Made by a program: the position numbers and the translations under genes. Positions 1 to 5,989 of a stretch of DNA of 6,462 nucleotides are shown here, piece after piece. Under the pieces are notes generated by a model, which ran no database searches, had not been told where the DNA came from, and worked only from the letters and a program-made list of their open reading frames with translations. Numbering within the stretch: the first letter of the stretch is position 1; every line of letters starts with the position of its first letter. The DNA is from Myxococcales bacterium (lineage in GTDB: Bacteria; Myxococcota; Bradymonadia; UBA7976; UBA1532): NCBI GenBank assembly GCA_020430675.1, contig JAGQJJ010000241.1:1-6462 (forward strand), in the 5' to 3' direction.

Positions 1-1321
1 GCTTGTCGGCCGAGCTGGGCTGCTCAGCGGCCGCGGCGGGCGCGTCCCCCTCGCCCGTCGACGCGGGGTTGGGACGCCGCTTGACCCGCACCGCGGCAGG
101 CCCCTCGGCGGGCGCGTCCCGCTCGGCGATCGCCGGCGGGGGTGTGGGACGGTCTGCGGCCGCAGAGCGTCCCGCGTAACCTCGGCCGACGACGCGCGGG
201 ACACCCGCTGCGGCCAACAGCCCATCGACGAGGACGGTTGGGGTTCGCCGGCCGCGATGGGGCGCAGGGGCATGCTTGCCCATCCAGATGGCGTGTTCCT
301 CGATGAGCTTGATGGCCCGATGACACCGGCTCTTGAGCGCATCGGTGCCGACCAGAATGCGGCTCATCGGACGCGCCCCGAAGCCCGCCGCCCAAAGGGT
401 GGCGATGGTCCGGATGGGAAGGTCGCCGTCTTTGTCATCGATGCCCGGCACAAGGCCGACGTTCGTGCCCTCACGCTTCATCGCGTTGGTCAGCACCGTC
501 TTCGCGGGGATGTCGTCGCTGCGGGTGAGCAGCTCGGTGAGGCGCGCGACCTCGGCCCGGGCGCGGTCCTGCCACCCATCGACGCTCACGCCCGGGCCGC
601 GCGATGAGGCCGCGTCGAGAAGGGCCTGGGGCATCTCGGGCCGTCGGTCCCAATGCCAGTCCAGATCCGAGCGCAGCGCCGGCATGTCACGCCGGTCGAC
701 GATGTGGATCATGGCATAGGCGAGGCGGCGCCCCATCGTCCGGGCGGGCAGCAGCTCCTTGAGCGGGAGCAACGTGACACCAGCCTGCCGCAACCAGTGT
801 GATGGGCCACTCCACCAGCGCGGCTCGGCCGCCGATGTGACGCCGCCCGTTTGCCAGCTGATGCACGCCCAGGGCGCACTCATCGAGAGGCGAACCCGAA
901 GCGTGCCGTGCGCCCACCCGGCCGGCCAGATGACGTGTTGCAGGCCGTCTGTGACGCTGACCTCGGGCGGCGCCAGACCCCGCTGGTCGCTCTCGCGGCG
1001 CAGCACGTCGAGCAGCACTTCGACCGGATCGGCGAGCAGCTCGGTGACCTTGTTCCAAAGCTCGCAGACCAGGTCGCGGGCGGTGCGGCTGGCGCCCGAG
1101 TGCACGATGCCCCGGCCGTCGTCGACGTCCCACTCGACGCGGCCGCCGACGCGCGACAGCGCCACGCCGCGGCACTTGTCGTCGACGATGACGATGCGCT
1201 TCGGCCCGAGCAGGCCCGAGCCGAGGCCGAGCTGCTCGTCAGGGCGGGACGGCTCGGCGGCGATCCACCCCTCGCCCAGCTCGGCAGCGAGCGCGTTGGC
1301 GATGGCGCGCAGCTTCTTCAT
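1..1321 (-). CDS. Unknown protein, 3' end cut by window edge (at least 440 aa), last gene of the leftward operon
   Basis: I do not recognise this protein. The frame is open from an ATG at 1321 to position 1 without a stop, so at least 440 residues are encoded and the C-terminus lies outside the window. The ATG overlaps the TGA of the Lar-like gene in an ATGA quartet, with a weak AGGT about 6 nt upstream, so translation is probably coupled. Residues 1-115 begin with a helix (MKKLRAIANALAAELG), followed by beta-rich sequence (KRIVIVDDKC, RVEWDVDDGRG) and a helix with ELWNKVTELL. Residues 120-215 are Trp-rich. Residues 305-340 (TIATLWAAGFGARPMSRILV, then a basic helix KSRCHRAIKLI) could form a helix-turn-helix, which is a guess from pattern. 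From about residue 355 the chain is basic and rich in Ala and Pro, probably disordered, with a repeated DAPA. GC3 is about 95% over residues 1-120 and about 85% after. Coding is well supported; function is not. Confidence 0.8.
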   Translation of the reverse strand, partial: MKKLRAIANALAAELGEGWIAAEPSRPDEQLGLGSGLLGPKRIVIVDDKCRGVALSRVGGRVEWDVDDGRGIVHSGASRTARDLVCELWNKVTELLADPVEVLLDVLRRESDQRGLAPPEVSVTDGLQHVIWPAGWAHGTLRVRLSMSAPWACISWQTGGVTSAAEPRWWSGPSHWLRQAGVTLLPLKELLPARTMGRRLAYAMIHIVDRRDMPALRSDLDWHWDRRPEMPQALLDAASSRGPGVSVDGWQDRARAEVARLTELLTRSDDIPAKTVLTNAMKREGTNVGLVPGIDDKDGDLPIRTIATLWAAGFGARPMSRILVGTDALKSRCHRAIKLIEEHAIWMGKHAPAPHRGRRTPTVLVDGLLAAAGVPRVVGRGYAGRSAAADRPTPPPAIAERDAPAEGPAAVRVKRRPNPASTGEGDAPAAAAEQPSSADK

Positions 1322-1701
1322 GCTCGACCTGACCAGTACTCGGGGTCGCCGGGCGCGACGCGCTCGACCAGGTCGCGCGCCTGGTCGAGCGTCAGGTCGT
1401 CGGGCGCCGAGATGCCATTGCGTCGGAGCGCCGCAACCAACATGCCTCGCCACGCGAGGATCTGTTTCTGTTCATTCCAAGCCCGAACCACGGCGTCTCT
1501 GAGCTGCACGAAGGTTCGGTCTTCGGCCCCCGACCAGGGGACTTCTGGGTCTTCGTGGTTGTACTCGACGAATGGGCCTTGAGCGGCGCAGATGTCACAG
1601 AACAGAAAACACCCATCCGGATCATCGTCCGAATACGAGATGCTCCGCCAGCCACAGAACGGGCAGCTGGTCGCGTCGGCCATGGTGAGCAGATCAGGCA
1701 T
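1318..1701 (-). CDS. Lar-like restriction alleviation protein (zinc ribbon) with C-terminal extension, 127 aa
   Basis: The N-terminal part has the layout of the Lar restriction-alleviation family: a CPFCG knuckle (C13, C16), an aromatic/acidic stretch, a second knuckle CDICAAQGP (C35, C38), then an Ala-Val-rich helix ending in AVVRAWNEQ (W75, N76). The four cysteines should bind one zinc. Rac-prophage Lar and phage relatives lower the effect of type I restriction on incoming DNA; that this protein does so is inferred from family only, and many Lar-like proteins are uncharacterised. Family members are often around 60-80 residues, so residues 80-127 are an extension of unknown role. The start at 1701 is preceded by GGGAGG with 5-nt spacing; the later in-frame Met7 lacks such a site. 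The gene lies 35 nt after the 116-aa gene and its TGA overlaps the next ATG. Codon use changes abruptly at about residue 96: GC3 is about 71% before and 28 of 28 codons after (residues 96-123). Confidence 0.8.
   Translation of the reverse strand: MPDLLTMADATSCPFCGWRSISYSDDDPDGCFLFCDICAAQGPFVEYNHEDPEVPWSGAEDRTFVQLRDAVVRAWNEQKQILAWRGMLVAALRRNGISAPDDLTLDQARDLVERVAPGDPEYWSGRA
1361..1391. repeat. Perfect 12-bp inverted repeat with 7-nt spacer inside the Lar-like gene
   Basis: CGCTCGACCAGG (1361-1372) and CCTGGTCGAGCG (1380-1391) are exact reverse complements around the spacer TCGCGCG. The repeat is in the 3' part of the Lar-like gene (residues LDQARDLVERV) and ends 40 nt before the ATG of the next gene. 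It could form a stable RNA hairpin or be a dyad operator. There is no U-run after it, so it is not an intrinsic terminator. In GC-rich coding DNA such repeats can also arise by chance. Confidence 0.6.
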
Positions 1702-1706
1702 TCGTG

Positions 1707-1712
1707 CCTCCC
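1707..1712 (-). promoter_or_regulatory. Ribosome binding site GGGAGG for the Lar-like gene
   Basis: On the minus strand GGGAGG lies 5 nt before the ATG at 1701. It decides between this start and the in-frame Met7, which has no purine-rich site in front of it. Confidence 0.7.
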
Positions 1713-1736
1713 ATGCGGTCTCATCGGCACCCGATG

Positions 1737-2087
1737 TCAGTTGATGGGGCCTCGCAGCTTTCGGCGGACGCCACGCGGTCGCTCGGCGCCGCTGATTCTG
1801 GCGACGGCTTTGTCATACCCCGTGCGTTCCTCTGGCGTGGAGGGTTGCAGGTTCACCTGCACCACTGCGGTTCCCATCTCGCAGACCGCATGGAGCGGTA
1901 GCCCGCTCGCGCCGACTTGCCCGATGAACTCCAAGACGACCTTGTTCGCCGCTTCCTCCCATGCCGCTTTCTCAGCGTCGGACAGGGCGTCCCAGGCTTC
2001 CATGCAGTCACACACATCATGGGCCTGCACATGGCGGGCGCCACCAAAGGCGGCGCGGGCGAGGCGGGTGGGGTCAATGCCACTCAT
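1737..2087 (-). CDS. Small hypothetical protein, 116 aa, phage-type 'WDALS.AEKAAW' protein
   Basis: The function is unknown. The ATG at 2087 overlaps the primase TGA in an ATGA quartet and has a strong AAGGAG 7 nt upstream, so this start is preferred over an upstream in-frame start at 2129 that would lie inside the primase gene. The protein has an N-terminal helix (DPTRLARAAFGG), two close cysteines (C26, C28), and a helix W32-D-A-L-S-D-A-E-K-A-A-W43-E-E-A-A. Short proteins with a 'W..L....K.AW..AA' helix are common in phage genomes without an assigned role; that comparison is from memory. A more hydrophobic middle (VVLEFIGQVGASGLPLHAV) is followed by a basic tail (RPRGVRRKLRGPIN). There is no signal peptide or membrane span. 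GC3 is visibly lower than in the genes at the right of the window and like that of the neighbouring Lar-like gene. Tight coupling to the primase suggests a replication-linked or regulatory role, as an inference. Confidence 0.75.
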   Translation of the reverse strand: MSGIDPTRLARAAFGGARHVQAHDVCDCMEAWDALSDAEKAAWEEAANKVVLEFIGQVGASGLPLHAVCEMGTAVVQVNLQPSTPEERTGYDKAVARISGAERPRGVRRKLRGPIN

Positions 2088-5000
2088 GACTGGTCTCCTT
2101 CCTCTGTCGACTGGTCGACGCGGGCCCATTGGTACTCACGCAGCCCGCGGGCGCCGTGGCGGCGGGCCACGGTCGAGGTCCATCCCAGCGTGTTGCCGAT
2201 GTTGAACCGGATCTCATCGGGCGTCGGGAACAGCTCCTTGAGCGCCCGGGACTCCTGTGCGACACGCAAGAGGTCGCGGTGAAGCTGCGGGTAGGTGCCC
2301 ACGAAGCCAGCGATGACTGGCATGCGAGTGTTTGGTGCCAGCTCGGCCTGGTTCTCGTTCGGCGTAACGAGGACTGGCCCACCTGGCTGGTCTTTGGTCG
2401 CGTCCCGAAGGGCTGGGCAGCTCTTGTAGACCGGCCGGCACTGGTAGAGGGCGTCTTCGACCGATGGGCGGCGGTAGCCAGCGGTGGGCGTAACCACGCA
2501 CCGATTCCAGTCGAAGAGCAGCTCGTCGAGGGCGATGCCCAGCGGGTCATTGTTCTGCTGCGCCTCGGCCGCCCGGGCGCCGAGCAGCTCGACCCATCGA
2601 TTGACCATCGAGGGCCCGCCGTGGCCCCACTCGGGCGCGCAGAGGGTCAGCGTGTCAGAGATGACCGCCATGACACCGAGCGCCTCGCGCATGCCAGAGA
2701 GCGCGTGCTGTGTGCCCCAGAAGTCCGCGTACCGCTCATGCTGGAGACCCCGCAGCGCGGGCATGACCAGCTCGCTGTACATGCGCATCACGCCGCTCCA
2801 GATGTCGGCCCGGGCGGCGACGATGGCATCGAGCACCGCCGACTCGCGCATGCCATCGACATGCCATCGACGCTCATGGATGAACAGAAGGCATCTGCGT
2901 TGAATCTCGGGGTTCCACGGCCTGCCCTTGGCCGTCCAGTGCAGCAGGGGCGCGCCGTCCTGCATCACCGTGTCCCAATCGCCCTCCGATGACCGCCGAT
3001 GTCGGCCCGCGCTGGTGCTCACCGTCAGGATCAGCTGTTCATCCTCGGGGCCGACGAAGCGGCGCTCGCCGTTGTCATTCGAGATGAAGGGCCAGGTCCG
3101 CGCGGCCTCCCAACGGCCGGCCGCGGTGAAGACCGCCGGCTTGCCATTTCGGCGGCCGTAGAAGAGCGACATCAGCATCTTGCCCAGCATCGACTTGCCA
3201 TCGCCCTGGTCGCCGACGCCCCACAAGATGGGACGCGCTGACAGCCGCTCGCGCAGCGGTGCCATCAGCGCCCATGCCATCGCGATCAGCCGCTCGACCG
3301 GGCTGAGCGAGATGTACTGGCCGATGAGCTGCCACAGCGCCCGCGCCGCGTCGACCGGGGGCACGCCGGCCTTCCACTCCAACGGCGACACCAACGCCGA
3401 AGGGACCAGGATGTCACCGGCGGCGTTGTTCGAGACAACCTCGATGCCTTCGCCGTCAACGCGCAGCACGCGCTCCTGCACGCTGTGCAGGTGCACGCGG
3501 ATGGTGGGCTGCGCAAGCGCGCCATCCGACGTCATCCAGGTGCGCAGCTCGACGCCCGGCGCCTGTTGCGATGCCTGCTTGAGCGCCTGATCGAGCCTTT
3601 TGCCCAGCGTCTCGGCCGGGTTGATCATGCCCAGATGTTGCACCCATCCGCCCCAGAGGTCGCCCCCGACGCCGATGAGGCGTGGCATGGTGCGGTCGCG
3701 GTGCGTCACGCTCGCCCGGTCCCATGGATCCCACACCCATCGACCACGCGGCCCGCCGCCGCGGTTGGCCACGAACGTGATGCGGTGCTCGTCGAGCCAG
3801 CGCAGCAGCAGCCGCGTCGCCCGGGTCAGGCCGCTCTGGGCGCCGCGGTGCATGATGTAGGGCAGGCGCTCGACGGTGGTGACCTCGCCCTCGGCGCGCT
3901 TTTGAACCCAGTGCAGGTACTCGATCAGCTCGTCGACGGGCATGCGGTAGAAGTGGCGCGGGAACTCCTCATCGGGCATCTCGCGCCAGCGCCGCAGCGC
4001 CGCCGAGCGCTTCGCCGCGTCGCGCTCGAAGACATCGACCGTCTCGAACATGCGCTTGCCCGACTCCAGCATGTCGGTGAAGGCACCCGCCACGTCGGGC
4101 AGGCCGGTGAGCGCGTCGCACAGGTCGCCTTTGCGCAGCCGCTCGACGCGCATTTCGGTGCGGCCGTTGGTGGTGCGGGCTTCGACCAGGCGCGCCGGCG
4201 GCGACCAGACGACCGGCGCCACGTCGAGCAGCGCGACGCCCACCGACCAGGCCGCGCGCTCGCCGCCGCCGTCCTTGTCGCCGACGTGGGGCACGACGTA
4301 GGCGGTGAACGTGCCCACGCGGATGAGCGGCTGGTGGCGTCGCACGCCCTGAATGAACGCGGCCGCCGCGTGTTTGCCGCTCTTGCTGACGCCGCCCAGC
4401 ACCGCGCCGCGGCCGGCGAGGCGGCAGCAGGCGGCGGCGAGCAGGTAATCCGCGCTGCCCTCGACGAAGATGACCGGCTCGCCCCGGGCGGCCGCGGCGA
4501 CGGCGTCTGCGACGCGGCCGAACATGACGCCGATCGGCGCCGGCGGAATGTGGAAGCGTGCCCGAAGGCGCATCGTCTTGGGGCACTTGCCCGGCGGCTT
4601 GCCCGTGCCCCGGGCGAAGCGTCGCTCGATGTCGACGATTCGCCCCTCGCGCGACCGCACGGCGATCCACAGGTCGAGTGGCGCCCAGCGCAGCTTCAGC
4701 TCGGCGAGGTCGAAGCCGCGCAGCTCGCCCGGCCAGGCGGCGACCTCGCCCAGCTCGGGCAGCGCCGCGGCGATGGCCTCGCCGAAGCCGCGCTCCAGGC
4801 CCCATTGCACGACCAGGCGGCGCCAGCGGCCGGCCTCGGCGCCGAGCGCGTCCCACAGGTCGCCGAGCTGCTCGACGTCGAGCAGCGGCTCGGCGGGCAG
4901 GTCGTCGTCCTTGCCCGCCGGCGCCGGCGCCTCGAGCTCGTCGACGTGGTCGTCGGCCTCGGCGAAGCGGCCGTCGTCGGCGTCGGCGAAGCGGTCGTCG

Positions 5001-5389
5001 TCGGCGTCGGGGAACTCGACGATAACCGTCGGCGCCCGGCGCTTGCCCTTCTTGCCGCCTTTCTTCGCCGCGCCGGCGCCGGCCTCATCGGCGTCGACCT
5101 CGACGCCGACTTCCGCGGCCAGCTCGCGCACCGCGTCGGGGAAGCTGAGCCCCGCGATGCGCTGCACCCACGCGAAGGCGTCGCCGCGGGTGTCGCAGCC
5201 GAAGCACTTCCACGTTCGCCGCGCCGGGCTCACGGTGAACGACGGCGTCTTCTCTTCGTGGAACGGACACAAGCCCTTCCAGTTCGCGCCGGACTTGGCC
5301 AGCTCGACCTTGCGCGCCACCAGGTCGACCAGGTCGACTCGCTCACGCACCGCGTCGATCACCCGCGCCGGGATCGTCGATTCGCCCAT
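2084..5389 (-). CDS. Phage/plasmid-type DNA primase-helicase: CHC2 zinc finger, TOPRIM-like core and P-loop ATPase, 1101 aa
   Basis: Probable replication protein that lays down RNA primers and unwinds DNA for a mobile element. Residues 1-100 match the DnaG N-terminus: IPARVIDAVRERVDLVDLV, then the zinc ligands C41-P-F-H44 with EEKTPSF and C62-F-G-C65. Residues 100-165 are a charged linker with a Lys-rich patch and an acidic 8-residue tandem repeat. Residues about 240-400 look TOPRIM-like: VIFVEG (E310) and GDKDGGG (D371, D373). This is closer to T7-type primase layout than to full bacterial DnaG. A P-loop GDQGDGKS (726-733, K732) marks the ATPase half; NPEIQRR (R831/R832) could hold an arginine finger. 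No clear hydrophobic-DE Walker B is visible between them. The C-terminal 40 residues (GNTLGW... then LREYQWARV) may be a small winged-helix-like DNA-binding tail. The start at 5389 gives the canonical N-terminus and has AGGAGA 9 nt upstream. Its TGA overlaps the next ATG. GC3 is about 93% around the TOPRIM and about 75% near the C-terminus in ~50-codon hand samples. Confidence is high for primase and moderate for helicase. Confidence 0.92.
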   Translation of the reverse strand: MGESTIPARVIDAVRERVDLVDLVARKVELAKSGANWKGLCPFHEEKTPSFTVSPARRTWKCFGCDTRGDAFAWVQRIAGLSFPDAVRELAAEVGVEVDADEAGAGAAKKGGKKGKRRAPTVIVEFPDADDDRFADADDGRFAEADDHVDELEAPAPAGKDDDLPAEPLLDVEQLGDLWDALGAEAGRWRRLVVQWGLERGFGEAIAAALPELGEVAAWPGELRGFDLAELKLRWAPLDLWIAVRSREGRIVDIERRFARGTGKPPGKCPKTMRLRARFHIPPAPIGVMFGRVADAVAAAARGEPVIFVEGSADYLLAAACCRLAGRGAVLGGVSKSGKHAAAAFIQGVRRHQPLIRVGTFTAYVVPHVGDKDGGGERAAWSVGVALLDVAPVVWSPPARLVEARTTNGRTEMRVERLRKGDLCDALTGLPDVAGAFTDMLESGKRMFETVDVFERDAAKRSAALRRWREMPDEEFPRHFYRMPVDELIEYLHWVQKRAEGEVTTVERLPYIMHRGAQSGLTRATRLLLRWLDEHRITFVANRGGGPRGRWVWDPWDRASVTHRDRTMPRLIGVGGDLWGGWVQHLGMINPAETLGKRLDQALKQASQQAPGVELRTWMTSDGALAQPTIRVHLHSVQERVLRVDGEGIEVVSNNAAGDILVPSALVSPLEWKAGVPPVDAARALWQLIGQYISLSPVERLIAMAWALMAPLRERLSARPILWGVGDQGDGKSMLGKMLMSLFYGRRNGKPAVFTAAGRWEAARTWPFISNDNGERRFVGPEDEQLILTVSTSAGRHRRSSEGDWDTVMQDGAPLLHWTAKGRPWNPEIQRRCLLFIHERRWHVDGMRESAVLDAIVAARADIWSGVMRMYSELVMPALRGLQHERYADFWGTQHALSGMREALGVMAVISDTLTLCAPEWGHGGPSMVNRWVELLGARAAEAQQNNDPLGIALDELLFDWNRCVVTPTAGYRRPSVEDALYQCRPVYKSCPALRDATKDQPGGPVLVTPNENQAELAPNTRMPVIAGFVGTYPQLHRDLLRVAQESRALKELFPTPDEIRFNIGNTLGWTSTVARRHGARGLREYQWARVDQSTEEGDQS
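2095..2100 (-). promoter_or_regulatory. Ribosome binding site AAGGAG for the 116-aa gene
   Basis: The minus strand reads AGGAAGGAG over 2103-2095, with AAGGAG 7 nt before the ATG at 2087. The site is embedded in the last codons of the primase gene, so the 116-aa protein can be started independently as well as by coupling. It fixes the start at 2087. Confidence 0.75.
4946..5017 (-). repeat. Three 24-bp tandem repeats coding an acidic 8-residue repeat in the primase linker
   Basis: Three adjacent 24-bp units (4946-4969, 4970-4993, 4994-5017) are near-identical. On the minus strand they read, in order, as FPDADDDR-, FADADDGR- and FAEADDHV-type units over primase residues 125-148. The unit length is a multiple of three, so gain or loss keeps the frame. 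The stretch lies in the linker between the zinc finger and the catalytic core and is probably flexible and disordered. Confidence 0.75.
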
Positions 5390-5398
5390 TCCCCCATC

Positions 5399-5404
5399 TC
5401 TCCT
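5399..5404 (-). promoter_or_regulatory. Ribosome binding site AGGAGA for the primase-helicase
   Basis: AGGAGA lies 9 nt before the ATG at 5389, in the 44-nt gap after the 114-aa gene. This is a slightly long but workable spacing. A GGGGGA run directly touching the ATG is too close to act as the site. It supports the start that gives a canonical DnaG-like N-terminus. Confidence 0.6.
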
Positions 5405-5433
5405 GTGCAGTCGTCGTGAAGCGGCCGCGGCGG

Positions 5434-5778
5434 TCAGGCCTCGGCGGCGAGGGCCACCGCCGGTCCACTCGGCGGCGGGTTGAGATCGTGACGCGGCGGC
5501 GTGACCAGCGGCGCGGGCACCGCGTCGGCGGCGGCCACCGGGATGATGAGCGGCAGCAGCGCCGCGGGCGGCGCCGGCGGCGGACGCCCCCCCTCGACGA
5601 CAACCGCGCCATCGGGCAGGCGCCGGTAGACGTCTTCGAGCGGCAGCGCGCCAGGCGCCGCCTTCCAGGTCAGCATCGCGTCGACGAACCGGGCCGCGTC
5701 ATCCGCAGCGTCGGCGCCCAGCTGGCGGGGCAGCAGGCTCCCGCAAAGGTGCTTCGACAGCGCTTCGTGCAGCGTCAT
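5434..5778 (-). CDS. Hypothetical protein, 114 aa, with Pro/Ala-rich C-terminal half
   Basis: The function is unknown. The ATG at 5778 has a good GGGAGG (5790-5785) with 6-nt spacing, located inside the end of the 96-aa gene. Residues 1-60 look like a small folded helical unit (LHEALSKHLCGSLLPRQLG, DDAARFVDAMLTWK, LEDVYRRLPDG). From about residue 62 the chain becomes rich in Pro and Ala (RPPPAPPAALLPLIIPV), more like a disordered or linker tail than a membrane span, because prolines interrupt the hydrophobic run. GC3 is high across the frame, which supports real coding. The first 80 nt overlap the 3' end of the 96-aa gene in another frame. It ends 44 nt before the primase start, so it is probably co-transcribed with it and may be an early or replication-linked accessory protein; this is inference from position. 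Confidence 0.7.
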   Translation of the reverse strand: MTLHEALSKHLCGSLLPRQLGADAADDAARFVDAMLTWKAAPGALPLEDVYRRLPDGAVVVEGGRPPPAPPAALLPLIIPVAAADAVPAPLVTPPRHDLNPPPSGPAVALAAEA

Positions 5779-5989
5779 CGCCTACCTCCCAGATCGTGAG
5801 TTGGTCGTGGGCGACGGGCCGCGGGGTGACCCGCTGCCCGTCGAAGTGCACCTCGCCGCGGCTGACGGCGCCGAGCAGGGCCATCAGCGCCCCGGGCCCG
5901 CCGCCGAGGCGGTGCAGAAACTCGGCCTTGCTCGTCGGCCCCGCCGCGCGTGCCCGGGCGAGCACTTCGGGGGCGACGTAGATGGTCAC
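5699..5989 (-). CDS. Hypothetical protein, 96 aa, GTG start
   Basis: I do not recognise this protein. The frame is open further upstream, but the protein-like part begins at GTG 5989 (VTIYVAPEVLARARAAG). This GTG overlaps the lipoprotein's TGA in a GTGA quartet and has GGAG 6 nt upstream, so the start is inferred from context and composition. The sequence has a short beta-like start, a helix (TSKAEFLHRLGGG), a hydrophobic helix (GALMALLGAVSRG), a hairpin-like segment (EVHFDGQRVTPRPV) and HDQLTIWEV. GC3 is near 95% up to WEV. It then falls sharply over the last ~27 codons, exactly where the 114-aa gene begins in another frame. The C-terminal tail is therefore probably shaped by the overlapping gene and may not matter for function. 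No signal peptide or zinc motif is seen. Confidence 0.65.
   Translation of the reverse strand: MTIYVAPEVLARARAAGPTSKAEFLHRLGGGPGALMALLGAVSRGEVHFDGQRVTPRPVAHDQLTIWEVGDDAARSAVEAPLREPAAPPAGRRRCG
5785..5790 (-). promoter_or_regulatory. Ribosome binding site GGGAGG for the 114-aa gene
   Basis: GGGAGG lies 6 nt before the ATG at 5778. It sits within the upstream 96-aa gene, at its codons for TIWEV, and shows that the 114-aa protein is started inside the upstream gene rather than after its stop. Confidence 0.65.

Noticed and set aside
34..120. 15-bp direct repeat CGGCGGGCGCGTCCC at 34-48 and 106-120
   Set aside because: The copies are in frame 72 nt apart and code a repeated DAPA in a low-complexity Ala/Pro tail. 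This is likely simple protein composition rather than an att site or mobile-element end.
687..1175. 162-aa minus-strand frame rich in Arg
   Set aside because: It lies in a different minus frame within the long open gene 1-1321; its composition is dominated by Arg/Pro/Ala/Gly and it lacks the expected codon bias.
1380..1391. Hairpin arm considered as part of an intrinsic terminator
   Set aside because: No T-run follows on either strand, and the hairpin is inside a coding region directly upstream of another coupled gene.
851..1582. 243-aa plus-strand open frame (and an overlapping 247-aa one at 759-1502)
   Set aside because: They are antisense to the Lar-like gene and the edge-truncated gene, which have coupled starts, biased third positions and, for Lar, a family motif. 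The plus frames have low-complexity Arg/Ser/Ala composition.
3485..5419. 644-aa plus-strand open frame antisense to the primase
   Set aside because: It lies wholly opposite a gene with clear CHC2, TOPRIM-like and P-loop motifs. Its residues are Arg/Ala/His-rich without domains, as expected for an antisense shadow in GC-rich DNA.
5421..5433. GC palindromes (GCGGCCGC/CCGCGG) in the gap before the primase
   Set aside because: Short GC palindromes are expected at this base composition and no longer dyad or iteron series surrounds them, so I do not call an origin.
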